A stretch of 63,097 nt of DNA from Bigelowiella natans CCMP2755 (taxonomy: Eukaryota; Cercozoa; Chlorarachniophyceae). The translations under genes and the position numbers were made by a program. The notes under the pieces are model-generated. The model was not told the origin of the DNA and made no database searches. It was given only the letters and a program-made list of their open reading frames with translations. Location: positions 1 through 63,097 of the forward strand of contig ADNK01000426.1 in the NCBI GenBank assembly GCA_000320545.1, read 5' to 3'. Shown here piece after piece: positions 48,171-62,314 of this stretch. Numbering within the stretch: position 1 is the first letter of the stretch; the number at the start of each line of letters is the position of its first letter.

Positions 48171-51100
48171 ATGAAGCATGTTGACGAATCCAAAACAAGA
48201 TGTGCCTTCTTTCAGGAAAAGGTGAATGATCATCCTTTTTAGCGAGTTTTCTCAGTTTATCTTTTCGGAACTGATGAATTAGGTTGTAGATGAATTGCTC
48301 GCTACTGAAGCATCATACTTGGAACAGCTAGATGGTGGCTAATAAGTTCATTAGTTCCACCGAAAAAAAATAAAATTGTGTGAAAATATGACATCATGTA
48401 AATTTAAGGTCTCCTCCATAATCTGATCCCTTCCTTACTTGAAGCTGCTAAAAATGTGCGTTCAAAATCCAAAATGCTTCAGACGAGCAGACGAGGGTGC
48501 TTCAGAATTTTAGTAATTATGTATTATATAATTGCATTCCAGGGCAACGATCAAATATCAATGGAGATCCTGCTCCAAGCCAAAAACACCCTTGGACCGA
48601 TCTATGGCTTGAATTCACGCCTACTCGGCAATCTTCAGCGCAAAGTTTGACTCCCGTCAATTCAAACAACCTTTATTTGTAATTGGATTGTACTGCTTGT
48701 CATACTTAGCTGAAGGAACCACCAATACTATCACTCGTCCACTTGAGAAAACTAGAGACCCTACTCGGGAAAATGAGGGGGAAATCGGAAGGCATAGATG
48801 AGGGAAATCAATGCACAGAGCTTTTGAACTCAATCCTCTCAGACCGAAATCTTGCCATATCACTTGGAATCCAGGATTTGGATTTTAAGCTGCTGCATCG
48901 GTTGTAATGCCCGCATGTTCATTGTGCAGGATTAATTTTACTGCTAATTGTAGGGATGTTGTTTCCAAGATGAAAGGGGAAGAAGTGGGGGAACTTTTAG
49001 GAGCTATTGCTGAAGTTAAGGTTGCCAAATATTCTATGAAATGTTGTCTCTCTTTACTGAATAATTGTCTGAAAGAGTCGGTGCGCAAAGGGGAACAATG
49101 ACAAAGTATTCCATATAACTCCGTTACTCTGAAAAATTTCCCTCCCTCTTTTTATCACTGAAAATGAAATTCATTATGAAGGAGACTATCCATGAATTTT
49201 ACACGCGCCCATTTGGGTTTGTTATTGTGGACGAGCCGAACGGAAAAGGTATGATTAGAATGTAAAATTGGACATTCATAAGAATATATAAAACACACTT
49301 ACATTAGGCCATCTTGTGGTTGGGGTTACGAATGAAAAATTGAAGCAAAAACTGAAGCCGAAATCGAGGGTCATGAATGGCTGATTTTAAACATGCCAAG
49401 TGTAGAACAAATTGAAATAGGGACCACATAATATTGAATGAGACTGAATTCTTCCCTTATCAAGATTTGATATTCAGATATTTTCTGTGGGGAGTACAAT
49501 CATTCACAGTCAAATGGGAGCTACTGAAATCAACAATATTCTAACTTCTTCAAAGGTTGTGTCCTAAGATTTTGACGATCTCTCTTATCGATTTGTTAAT
49601 TGTCAACGTCACAAGACCATCATATTTACTCATTCATCTAAGACAGAAGTAATACAATTATATTATTCGTAGCTTCCACTGAGAATAAAGTTTTCAAGGC
49701 GAAAAGACTTTAAGGTAAATCACTTTTTGCTCGAGTCGTCCAGGTTAAATAAGATGTGACTGTGCTTGAATTAAAGGGATGTTTGATCATTGTGATCGAC
49801 GAGGGAGGAAACGAATTGCGGAAAGTAAGCCTCGCAAAAGGGATTCCAAAGGTATGATTTCTAGCAGTCTTTCACATCACACTATTGATGTTTCTTCTCA
49901 TACACAAGGATCTTCATACTAAGCAGCTGATAATGAAGTACGTTTCAGACCAGCTAGAAATGCCGATTGGTAAGATGGAAGACATACTTCTGACCGTTCA
50001 ATGAGGATATTATCTTTCTTTGTATCAGAAAGCCTGCAGTTTCCAGGAAGACTTTCTTCTGCAGTACAGAAACTTATTATTGTCAAGGTGGACGTAAGCT
50101 TGAAGATCGATGATCATGATACTGACTTTAAATTCTGTAGATATCAGATCATAGGCGCCACTTTAGTGGTGAAGTTGCAGGTCGGAGAGAATCTTTCTCA
50201 CGGATGAAAGCTACTCACAAATCGAAGCGGCGGTCTCTCATGGCTATTGAGAGTGTTAGACCATGTTCTCAAAAAGTAGATAAACGTGAAGACGGTTGGG
50301 GAAAGGTAATGGAATTAATAATTGCAATCAATATGGCTTAATTGAATTATATAGCAGCGCGTTCGTGCTATTTATCTTGTTGGTCACATTTTCAAAGAAA
50401 TTTGCCCTTATTTCCGCATCTACACTCCATATGTCACCTTCTATCAGCGGTAAGCATAAGATTCTCATATTTAATTATAATTCAGCTTTCAAACCTTTTG
50501 GGATGATGAATATGAACTTATATATAAGGTAACGTAAGTTTGAATGTGTAGGTTCCTTGATTTCTTTAACAGAGTCGCAACGAAAGCGACGAGTTGGAGC
50601 TTGTTCAAAGTACATCTTCCACAAGCAAAAATTGCACAATGAAAATTTCCCCATTTATTCCCAGGCTCTCGAAAATCTCGATCTTCCAATGCCATACCAG
50701 CAACTTATCATTACACCTATCCAGAGGGTATGCGCAAAAAGCTAATTTTCGTGAGAATCGCTTTTATTCTGGTGGCCATTTCCTCGATGCAGGTACCTCG
50801 ATACAAGCTACTTCTTCAGGAGCTCTTTCGATATACGGGTATGAAATATGTCTGCGCAAGTTTTTAACAATAATGATGCGTATTATTATTATTAGAGTCT
50901 TGGCATCCTGATTTCGAGGCTTTAAGGGAATCAGTTGACATGATCCATAGAATTGCTGCAGAGATTGATCGTAATGTGTTGGAGCAACAGGTATATTAGT
51001 TTCTTCTAAGAAACTTAGGCTGAATAACCATAATTTCTTGGCAAACAGGCGCGGTCTCGTCTGGTTTGTATTATGGAGAAGTTCGAAGGAGAGGTAAACT

Positions 51101-53721
51101 TTCTCTCTTAACGACCATTTGTAATTTCTATTGCTCATTTCTCAGGTTCAACTTATCACACCATCCCGAAGATTCATACGCTCCGGTAAAATCTATATCC
51201 ACTGAGTATAGTATTCGACCTTCAACACTATTTCTCCATTAGGCCCCGTCACTGTGGCTTCCTCACGTTTCAAAACAAATCAAAGTTGAATAATTTGATT
51301 TCCGAAACCACTAAATAACACCTATGCAATGACCTTTGAATTCTGTGAATCTTTCTACAGGTGTGGGTAATCCAGAATGCTACACTGCAGCTACAACTCT
51401 CGAAACAGTTGAAAGAGGTGCTTTGGGGACCTGCAATTTGTCAATATAAAGCGCACGAATTATATGATATATGTACAGATAGTAGGGCCGGTAGTGGACC
51501 AGTATCCCCAAACAGCGCAATGTCATCTACACCTCGACGGAATTTGGACTCCCCCGCTGATCTAGAAGAGGAAGCAAGCAATGCGAACAAGAAAAATACT
51601 ACTGATTTTGTTGTAGAGAAGGCAATATCTCCGATAAAAAATTGGAAGGGACCAGCTAGACTATCCATCACAGTGACACCAGATAATGGAAGCTCAAAAC
51701 CAACTACCGGGAACGCTCACCATAATTTAGGCTGCTTGTCTTCGCGTCGGGCAAAATCTCCGCGAACAATCTTTTGTAAGATATTTGCATTTGATGCGAT
51801 TTTTCCGTGAAGATTGATGCGTATTCAGCCCCATCACCTCGGAATCGTAACGATATGAAGATACGCCCCATGTCGCATCAAATTTATGACGATTTAAAAA
51901 ATGAAGGAGATAATATGCATCTATTTCTCTTCAATGATTTACTGATCCAGGTAACCCTAATTGACTATCAAATAACTGTGTGAAGTTCGATTTATTGAAT
52001 CCACCCCTATCGTATGCTAGGCTCGTAAGATGAACTCGGGCGAGAAGTACCTCCTATTAAGATGGATTCCTATAGATAATATTCAAGGTAAATCAGTTAA
52101 AATTGTATGAAAGTATGAAAGAGGACATACCAAACATCTTTCAGAGGTGATTCACCCTGGGCTTATTGCGGAATCTCGATGGCAACGCAGAAAATACTTT
52201 GAGTCTCTTTGGTTAGTAACGTTTCTACTTTTATATTCAAAAAGAAAACGATACCTATTTGTGTATAGCGGTTTCGGGTTCAACGAAGATAGTATTTACG
52301 ATGCTGAGGATCAAGAGTGGAGAAAGGCTTTACAGAAAGATACCCCAACTAAGAGAAGGAAGAATGTACTTTCTACAGAAATGAACCTAGAATTAAAGTC
52401 GGTGGGACCAGTTTTGGTGGAAAATAACTCCTTGTGTGAAGGACCAAACATGACAGGATATACACATTACTTTCCAAGGTAACGATAGATTGATACTATA
52501 GTCTATCATGCCTTAAATTTCGTATCTACAGGAGGAGAAAAAACATTCGGATACATTCATCAGCTGATCTTTCAAACACTTCTAAACTTTGCCTGGGAGA
52601 GAATTTTTCTGAGGTGTTTTAAGTATTCAATTCACACGCTTTTATTGTCATACTTACATAGTTTTATGGTAGTTCAAATTGCAAAGATGCTTGAGTTGCC
52701 CATCGGTACAATGATATTTGTTGTGAGCATAGTTCTCATAATTAAGAAGTAATTATGTGCTAAATTTAAAAATCGTTTGTGTGATACAGTTTTTGTGTCG
52801 AAAGGGGAAAGACGATAATGGTAATTATCAAAACACATGGATGCCGAAATTTGTACTGAACAAAGACGGACGAAAATTTTAATATTTCTAGGATCTAAGC
52901 TGCGACTTAAAGCGACTGAAGCGACACATTTCTTGGTGGTGCTCGACGATAATAAATTTTTTTTCATAGGAACAAGGTTGAAATTCGTTGAATTAGCCAG
53001 TAATATTCGGTGACATTGAAATTAACATCAGTGACATTAAAGAGAAAGCACAGTGGATGGCAGCTCTGATAAGTTGCATCGATGAGCGACGTATAGCTAA
53101 TAACGACAGAAATTGTATTTTGTTGCTTATTTTGCTTTTCTTTTTCAAAGGTAAAACAATACAAGGTCAAAAACAAAGACTTCGGAAGAGAGCATTGCAG
53201 CGAAATATGTCATCAGAAAACGCAGGTAGCGGCATGTTATTTATTGAAACTATTTTTAATGTTGTGTGATACTCTCTCCTTATCAATATTAAAATTTAAT
53301 TGATCAATCAAATATGAGGTTGTAGTATGAATACGCCCACAGGTGAGAACGACGATTCCCTGATCTATAGGATGTGGCAAGCAGATGGAGCCACAAATAA
53401 CTGTACGATAGCGAGAGATTCATGATGCTATGAAGTCATGAGTTATGGTTTTGATATAGGCAATCTCTGCTACCGTGCCTTCACATTCTTCTGGCGACGG
53501 CATCATTGTAGACATTGCGGACTTCTGGTTTGTGATATGTGCTCTCTACACAGACGACTTTTGCCCGGGTGATCTTAGATTTTTCACATGTACACATACA
53601 TGGCTTCAAAATCGAAGCGATAAGTATTGATTCATTTCCTTTGGCTAGCACTGACACTTTCGGCTTGGTGAGTGAGAATGGAAACATTTCAGCAATGAGA
53701 AGGTCTGTGGCATCAGGGTGA
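48171..53721 (+). CDS. RhoGEF with DH, PH and FYVE domains and an internal PDZ-like insertion
   Basis: About 36 phase-matched exons from ATG 48171 (48171-48221, 48283-48334, 48409-48455, 48543-48644, 48710-48900, 48930-49080) to 53649-53721 (TGA); roughly 1,080 residues. DH domain begins VVDELLATEASYLEQLD and continues LGPIYGLNSRLLGNLQRK. A PDZ-like module follows at 49182-49714 (FGFVIVDEPNGK, IFSVGSTIIHSQMGA, LPLRIKFSRR) and another small module at 49777-50087. DH then resumes with VRAIYLVGHIFKEICPYF and the signature TPIQR-VPRYKLLLQELFRYT (50721-50838). PH follows: HLFLFNDLLIQ, YLLLRWIPIDNI, a long insertion, then FFFIGTRLKF and EKAQWMAALISCI. The FYVE finger is at 53343-53568 (CNLC, WRRHHCRHCG, VCDMC). 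DH-PH activates Rho GTPases and FYVE binds PI3P on endosomes, as in FGD proteins. The exon near 51361-51776 is uncertain. The last FYVE Cys pair is missing. Confidence 0.85.
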
Positions 53722-53738
53722 CCAACCCTACTGTGACG

Positions 53739-53770
<32 letters not shown>

Positions 53771-54095
53771 TCTCTTACATCTAACTCATACCATGTACTC
53801 GCTTTTTGGTTGCATCTGAACGTCGGTTGTGATGTTTTGTTTTTGTTAAGATAGTGATTCGCGTTGTTAGCATTGATCGTGATATAATGTCGCAATTACT
53901 TTTAGGGTCTGCAACAGTTGTGTTAAGATAGTAGACAAAAGATACTTCAAACAATAAATTACTAAGCAAACGCCAATGTTGAGGACAGAATGACCACGAC
54001 AAATTGACCACATTCACTGGATCGATTAATTATATGCTGCACTAGCTGCATCGCGTCCACCTGCATTTTCAAATTTTCATGATAGACATGCAATA

Positions 54096-54161
<66 letters not shown>

Positions 54162-54672
54162 TATATATGCCATATTGCTGTGTCTATTATTTTCAAAGCA
54201 ATAGACGTCGTTTTGTAGGCTAAGCCATCACGTTAACAAATGAGCATGTTTTAATGCAATGCACTATTTATCATGACAGACATGCGATGCGTGTCACACA
54301 CACGTACTGTCATGTGCACATGCGCGAACACACAATTGTCAGCGATCATGCTAGCATGTGTCGTCAGTGGTCACAGCTACGCCACCTTCCTAGCTAGCTT
54401 CGCTAATTCGTATGCTCTAGCTAGCTAGTGCTTATCTGCCTTGTACGTGCTACGACAGGTTGCTAGCTAGCTAGCCTGCATGGCAGATCTGAGATGGCTA
54501 GATGGCATGATCTAGTGATGGAGGGATGTTTCACGACATGATTCAGATCGCGCTATTACGAATGGTGATCGACTTTCACAACTAATAGTTAGAATGGAGC
54601 CTATGACATATGCGTTGCAATAGACATGCGTATCTAGGTGCAAATGTGAGTAACAAAGACCACACACACCTA

Positions 54673-54707
<35 letters not shown>

Positions 54708-54725
54708 GCACAAATGTACATGTCT

Positions 54726-54768
<43 letters not shown>

Positions 54769-54841
54769 AACATGTACTCATAAATATTTATATTAAGATA
54801 CGTGTATAACACAAGTACTATATATACATATGTGTATATGT

Positions 54842-54897
<56 letters not shown>

Positions 54898-56734
54898 ATA
54901 CTTTCAGCCCAGCAGTATCTAGAGTATGTGAATTGCTTCAAGATAGAGATGACATACAGTGTGTTATTTGGCACCTAGCATGTACATCCCTCTATTACAC
55001 TAATGAGTATATACGTACTCAGATATAGCTTAGGATCGCCATGTTAATTACGATTTTGTCACGGGCATCATGCTTATAGCATATATCATGCTTATTTCCC
55101 CTGAGTATGAATTTATCACGTTTGCTCTGGTATGGATTAAATTCATCGTACTATGATTAAATCTTTGTGCCACTTTTAAGAGATTGGTATGCATATATGC
55201 AGCGCATATAGCATTGAAATCTCCGCTTTCCACAATCGTTCTTTCAGTCTGGTTGGCTGATGAGCTTCAACAGTGCTATCTGCTTTCAGACTCTGGATTT
55301 TTCCTTAAATTGAGCATTTGAGTCATTAGAAACATTTCAGAAGGTTTGGAGAAATCTTACTTTCCAAATTTCTTCGAGTATTTTTCTTGGTTCTCCATAA
55401 TGTCATAGATCTGAAGTTATTTGGTGTTAGGACTAGATCAAAGAAGAGTTTCATTTAAGTTACTTTCCGTCGCCTATTTCTGAAGTTAATCCTGCACGTT
55501 GCCCTACAATTACAGATTGGTTAAACACATTCTTCATACCGTCCGCAGGAAGAAAAATAAAGTGTGTCAGTTATTTATTGACCAGGAGATTGCTGAGACG
55601 AGCATGGCGGTCTTCATACCCGTGAACATAGCTGTTGCTGGAACCCCTTTTAAAAGAAAAACTAGATCATTGAAGTTGGACGATGAGGGATTATCGGATT
55701 AGTTCTCACTGTGTCTGTAAAAGGAGTGGAGTCCGAGAGCGATGCCTGTTCCTGTAGCATTAAGTAGGGTCTGCCGCATGCATGGAATCCTCCTCACATC
55801 GTACAGAAATCCATACGGCTGGAAAGCTATAACAGATAGACTTAAATGGATTATCATTTCAACTTAAAATGTAAGTTTTGCAACCTTTTTTTTCCCCCCC
55901 CTTCTTGTTGGAATCGGGTACTGACATTGCTGAGACAACCCGAAAGGTGGTTACGACACGACGAGCGCTCTTAACCGCCTCCTCCTCCTCCCGAACTAGG
56001 ACTTATAGCAGACACTCGTAGGTGGCCCAAACACTTTGTAGTCTAGCTCCCCTTCTCTATGTCAACTAATACGTTTTGGATTCTTCTTATCTTTGGTAAG
56101 GACAACTTTATGTGATTCGCAATCGGCTGCCTTTGTGTGGCTGGGGGGAGAGGGCAAGAATGCGGCTACGGAGGCAATTTATCCATGTCGTAGATGAGGA
56201 ACACAGCCTCTTTTAAAATACATAATAATGAGTGTGGTGATAGTAGTAATTTTACGCCTGTAATCTAGTCCAACATGAACAAATGGTAGCAACAACTATT
56301 ACAATAAAAATTACGAATTTTAGTCATCAATATTTATCACAACGTTATGGAATATTCCCGCACAAACCTTCTACCAAAAACGGATTCATGAAACACTGAA
56401 TCTTCGAATTTAAAGCAATCCATTTTACAGCAGCGTCTTGCATATATTGCTGAAAGATAACATAAACGTGGCGGTTGGCTAGGCGTTTCGGCAGTTTCAC
56501 CCCCCACCCACCCTGAGCCAACAGAAGTCCGTTGACAGAAAAAAGAAGACGCCTCTAAGTTGCGAAAGCATCTGAATAGCTGTCTGATCCATCATGCCGG
56601 TAATGCTTAAGTCGATGATCTCCGTTCATGTTATGAAGTATGGAAATGTTGTGTAATTATGCTCTACACCGTCAACTCTTCAATAGGAGGATACGAAACA
56701 CCTCGGCGTCAGCACGGGGACTACTAGGAGCACA
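53722..56734. other. Tandem intergenic spacer J/K
   Basis: About 3 kb. (CA)n at 53741-53770; (TA)n at about 54100-54158, 54728-54764 and 54847-54893; a GCTAGC/TGCATG island at about 54280-54500. An ORF at 55499-55702 behind a TTACAG acceptor (contains VCQLFIDQEIAETSMAVF) has some coding character but no partners I could join. 55900-56700 holds nothing recognisable apart from the 5' flank of gene K. Confidence 0.45.
55499..55702 (+). CDS. Orphan possible exon or small gene of unknown function
   Basis: Open frame ending at TAG 55702, mixed composition without repeats: basic start (HTVRRKKNKVCQLFID), then EIAETSMAVFIPVNIAVAGT and a basic/acidic end. A plausible acceptor (CAATTACAG) precedes it. 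I could not link it in phase to gene J or K. It may be a terminal exon of an alternative transcript, a small gene or chance. Confidence 0.25.
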   Translation: MPYNYRLVKHILHTVRRKKNKVCQLFIDQEIAETSMAVFIPVNIAVAGTPFKRKTRSLKLDDEGLSD

Positions 56735-58004
56735 ATGACTAATAAGAGTCGTAAACCCACAAGGGGAGGGTAATAAATACTACTTTGTCCTTTAATTGGT
56801 TTTGATAGAGTGTGTTTGCTTGGTTGTAACTGATGTGATTAGAACCAACCAAACGATGCGGAGGTCCCGATCTCGACGCACAATGAATAATGGACGACGA
56901 TTGGGTAAAAATGCCAAAAATCGAAGACCACAGGTTATCTTAGAACCCCAAAGTCGCAACTATATTACCATATTCAGTAGCAAAACAACGGCATGACTAT
57001 CTTTGTTGGACTATCTATCGTTCGCTCTATCATCAGATCTTCATTCTTGGTCGAGTGGCCAATCCAGTACCTCTCACCAAACGTGGAAAGAATATTATGA
57101 TGCAGCATCCTTCAGAATCAAAGGTTTTGAATCTTAAAATAACGTCGATTACCCCATTTAAGAAATCCATAGCGAAAATAGAACATTTATATGGCTCTGA
57201 AGATGATCCAAAAAAGGCTAGCACGTGCTAAAATACATACTACTTTTGCATGAAGAACATGGGCACAAGTATTGGTGATGGAGCAAGCCTAACTGGAATT
57301 CAAGGTGACACACACGCACACTCACACGCATACGCACACGCAGAGAGAGGAGAGAAAAAGACCGGGATGATTGATAGAAAACTATTGTAAATATCATTGT
57401 TATGTATCTGCTTGATTTCTCCTAGACATGGGTCCTTGGACTGGATTGGATGATATGAAAAAGACACCAGTCAAGGTCAGATCAACTGGCTACTGCATAA
57501 TAAATACGTAGAGGAGGAGATATGAAGCAGAAAACGATCCCAAAGCTGCTACTCAACTGATATGTCGCCTTCGCATTATGACATATTTCTATATACACAG
57601 TACCTTGGACTTGGAGAGCTGCCACCAGATGTTGATTTCACAGAGGAGGAGCTTGAAAAGCCTATCACTGTCCAGGTAGTAGTAACCTTATTTTGAGGAT
57701 GGATTTATATACATGTCTTCTTCATTTGACTCGTTCTGCTTGATTCGCTCAGATTTCCGAAAGTGATACAATGGAAGTGTTTTTCAAGAGGAGCACTCTT
57801 GTCAACACCTCGCCATCGAATGCCGATGAGCTAAACTTGGAAACGTAAGAAGAGAACAGAATACTTATCTCAACCCATATCCATTCATTCATTTATGGCT
57901 TTTATCATCAGGGAGAGAAAATTAGATCACCAAGAGCGCTTAAATAAGCATTTCGAGCAAGCTGACAAATATCAGGTATTGTTGGAGTTCACTTGCATCC
58001 GTAC

Positions 58005-58049
<45 letters not shown>

Positions 58050-58463
58050 CAATAATCGCATTTACATTATTTTCTTTCACGTGCATTTTTGTTCCTCAGT
58101 TTCGGCAAACAGAGACTTTAAACAACATTACGCGGTGCAAGAACATCCAAACTGAGACCCCTGAAACTAGAGAAATGGGTAATTATGTCTGTATACGCTC
58201 ATCATGTGTAGCACCATTGAATAAAGGAGAGGTGTGATAGGATCAGCCAAATGTTGGATGAAGATGCGGTTATGTTGTGCATGCTCTACTGATTGCGTTG
58301 TTAGTAGTTGGAACAAATACCTCTTCTAAAAAGACAATAACTACAACTATTTCCATCTTTACACAATTGTTGATATGCTTCTCTCTCTCTCTCTCCTCCT
58401 CCTCCTCATATCTCTTTTTGTCGTTAGTTAGCTCACAAACCTATCATCATGTGATGATTTGCT

Positions 58464-58497
<34 letters not shown>

Positions 58498-59525
58498 AGG
58501 GTGCATGACGACGACCTTTGATATATTTGACACTTACAATCCACCCAAAGAGGAGGCTGTGCAATTCGTAATAAGACTTCTTTGCTAGCTGCTACATCAT
58601 TCAGCAATTTTAAAATACCATTGATCACGGAGAGTTGAGGCACGTATAAATTGATGTTACTTTTCATATGATGACAAATCTTGCAGAAAACAACAGAACG
58701 AATTAACAATGATAAGAGAACTAACAATATATTAAATGTTGTGAAAGATTGCTGGGTTGGAGACTAGCAATAATTCTCCCGGAGATAGCAGCAGTAGCGG
58801 ACCAACAATTCGCTCTGGGGGCGGAAGCGGCGGAGGAGGAAACTCGGTGCTAATTAAAGCTGCTTCTTGTTGTATATATTATTCATTTGGAACATATTTC
58901 TCTTTCTAAATAATTAATTATGCATCGACACGTCTTGATGTTGCGTTATGTATATATCGTTGTTGTGTCTTCAGGACGCACGGAGCGTTGCTTCTGGAGC
59001 TAGCTCGAGCATGATGAGAGGGTATTATTTATCGTCGTGAAATCAATCATCCATCTTTTAATGCCCCACCCTCATCATTGCATTTTTATGTTTCTTCCTC
59101 TCTCTCGTAAACAATAGAATTTTGAGTTTGATATTAACGGTTTATTTCGAAACAAACTTATAAAAGTTGTGCATTGTTGCAGTGAATGAGTGAGTGAGTG
59201 AGTAACATCATTGGTCATCGTCATCATCATCAGGTCGTCAACGGCAGTAGGGTTACGTTCAGCCATGCAAGGTTCAGTAGCATTGCAAGACCTCTCTCAA
59301 TTCGGTTTATCACAAATGGGAAGAGGGGGAGGAGACGGACAGCATCCTTACCGTGGTGCCGGTATTGGGTCATCTGCTGATGAAGCTCAGATCAATCCAG
59401 ATGTATTGCAAGTGCGAATGCTTTGTTGCTTTGAGAACTTCCGACAGGTTATTATATATTAATATTGGAGACATATTATTATTGTGCACAGCTACTACTA
59501 CTGAGATGATAGTCCTCCTCTCCTA

Positions 59526-59570
<45 letters not shown>

Positions 59571-60422
59571 CTGTCGAAACGGTTGAACGCGCTGTGATAA
59601 ATAACACGATGCACGTCAAGCAAAGAAAGTGAGCCACATCATTTCTTACCCTCATACACTAAATTAAGTGGTAATTTTCATTGATTCGTCTATGATACGT
59701 TCTCTTAGTTCTCTCTATTCTCACATATCATCTGCTTCTCTTCTCCACCTCCCCAACCCCCCTTTCTTTGGTGTGCATGTGTGTGTGCTATGATTTATTA
59801 GGTATAGAGCAAAGACAGATGTTCTTGAGGAAATGGTAATTATGAACATTCGTGCGCGCTACTTTGATTGTTCTCTTCTCTCTTTCTTTCTCCATGGTTC
59901 TTATAATGTATTATTTTTAACGTGATTGACATTTTAGATGATGGCAATTTCGGATCGACCGACTGTGGAAAAGAAGGATGACAATCGAAGCAGCACCCGG
60001 TGGTTTTGCTGCTTTCGATCTTGAATCAATCATCGTTATCAAACATTACCACTATTACTCCTACAACAACAACAACAACAACAACTATTACTACTACTAC
60101 AACTACTTCAGAAATAGCATGATTCTGAAAGATTATTAAGATTTGTTTGTTTACGTACTTTTGTTGTTCCATGAATTAGGAAAACCAAGATCAAAACCGA
60201 TTTAAAAGTTAATACTGAAGACAAAAAAGAGGAGAACTCAGACAATGTTGCTACTTCCAATGATGATAACGACAAGGTTGCGGCACCCTCCACAAAGGAG
60301 GAGGAGGAGGACAAAAAGGCTCAGTTTGAGGATGATGGTGATGATGAAGAAACTGCAAACCTCACTTCTACGGTTTGTACTAATGAGCAAAAATAGGCAG
60401 TTAGCAAGTCGATTCATACATC

Positions 60423-60463
<41 letters not shown>

Positions 60464-62274
60464 GGGAACCGCCCTACTTCTCCTACTCGTATTACTAATA
60501 CTGATACTACTACTATTACCACAACAACTTCCACGGCTGGCAATGGAATTGTCTTTCTTACGAGAAATCACTTATAATATTCCAGCAAAACGCTGTATTG
60601 ATTTGAAAACCAACTGATTCATTCAACTACGTCTCAATAGAATAATCTTGTGGAGCAAACACATTCTGGAATAGAGCTGCTGTGGTGTTTCAATAGCGAA
60701 GATACAATGGGCAAAAACGTGAGCTGCATGTCATGGAACATCAAAAATCCAGATCTATTGGCTGTAGGATATGGGTAATATCTTAGATTATATAATCATC
60801 TTGTTGTGCATAAAAGTAGAGAGTATGAATGCAGAGTTCATTTCCTTGTACATTGATGTAGTACCGCATGTATTATTTGTGCACATTATAGTTCATACGA
60901 GTTCGGAAAACGAGAAGGCGGCGAAATATTATTTTGGTCCATGAAGAATCCCCTGCATCCCTGCAAGGTCTGTGGACGACGCATCCTTTACATGAGTTGA
61001 TTCTCCTGGTGATTGATAACGTCGAGAATGATCTACCAACTATATTTGCAGAGAATAAAAACAAGTGACGACGTTGTGAGCTTGGATTTCTCTTCCACAG
61101 CCCCCAATCTTCTAGCGGTCACGAATATTCAATATAATATTATATTATAGTAATTAAAGTGACACGATGGTTCATTCTCTACCATGGGGATGGGGTAGAA
61201 ACCACAAAATGTGGAAATACCTTGTTATTCTTCTCCGTTTTCTTCTGTTGTCTCATTTTCTCTCCTGCCTCGTAATCATCATTTTCATCATCAGGCTGGA
61301 TTTCGAGATGGAAGTGTGATGATCTTTGATATCCGGGAACCAGGTAATAGCAGCAGTATAATACATTGTGCATAATTGCCATCGTTATATCCCGGAGAAA
61401 TGATTGTAGTGGTAGTAGTAGTAGTAGTTGTTGTTGTTTCAGCAACTGTTCCAATGGAATATTTTAGGTTATTTATGAATGTATGACGAATGCTTCATCT
61501 CATGATATTCACATAACTCACATGATGATTCTCGCAATTACTATCACTCACTTCAACCACTGCAAATACGACAACAACAAAATGATGTGTGTTGATTATT
61601 TTAATAGGACACGAACCTGTCCTCAAATCCACGCACATCAAAGGAATAAAATCAAAAGTACTAATTGTTAGCAACCATTTATTTGTCATATATTGTTCTT
61701 CAATCATTCCTTATATTGCCATAGCAGTTGATTTCAGCAAAGGAACAAACCATTTAACATGCCCATCCTCCCTTTTAATAAAACAAATTATTGATCCATG
61801 GGAAACAGGGAGGGATAGGATGAAAGTGATATCAGAATTAGTTGGACATCATTTACGCAATAATAGTGAGAGTATGATGGTATATTGCTACTGGTTTTGT
61901 TCAACTTTTAATCAAACTATAATTTCCCACTCTTTCTTCAACTGCCATTAATTTAGACAGAGTGCGTGTGTATATAGCGTTTGCATGCATATGAAGGTAC
62001 GTGTTTTCTCACTCATCATGTCTGGTGACCCTCCCCCCCCCCTCCCCATTAGCATTCCGACGCTGTGTGGGGTGTAAATTGGATTCAGTCGGGTAACACT
62101 GGCGGGCAAAGTCTTACGTCTATCTCATCAGATGGATCAGTACTTATGTGGAATATGAAAAAAGGGTAAGTGACTTAGTACTACTCACAATTTCAAGAAC
62201 AAGGATGTGACGTATATATGCTCAAACCAACAATGTTATATATATATATATATATATATATATCTTGTTGTGAC

Positions 62275-62314
<40 letters not shown>

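Noticed and set aside
54512-54974. Minus-strand ORFs of 89 and 130 codons
   Set aside because: They read Tyr/Ile and Cys/Val runs across (TA)n and (CA)n tracts.
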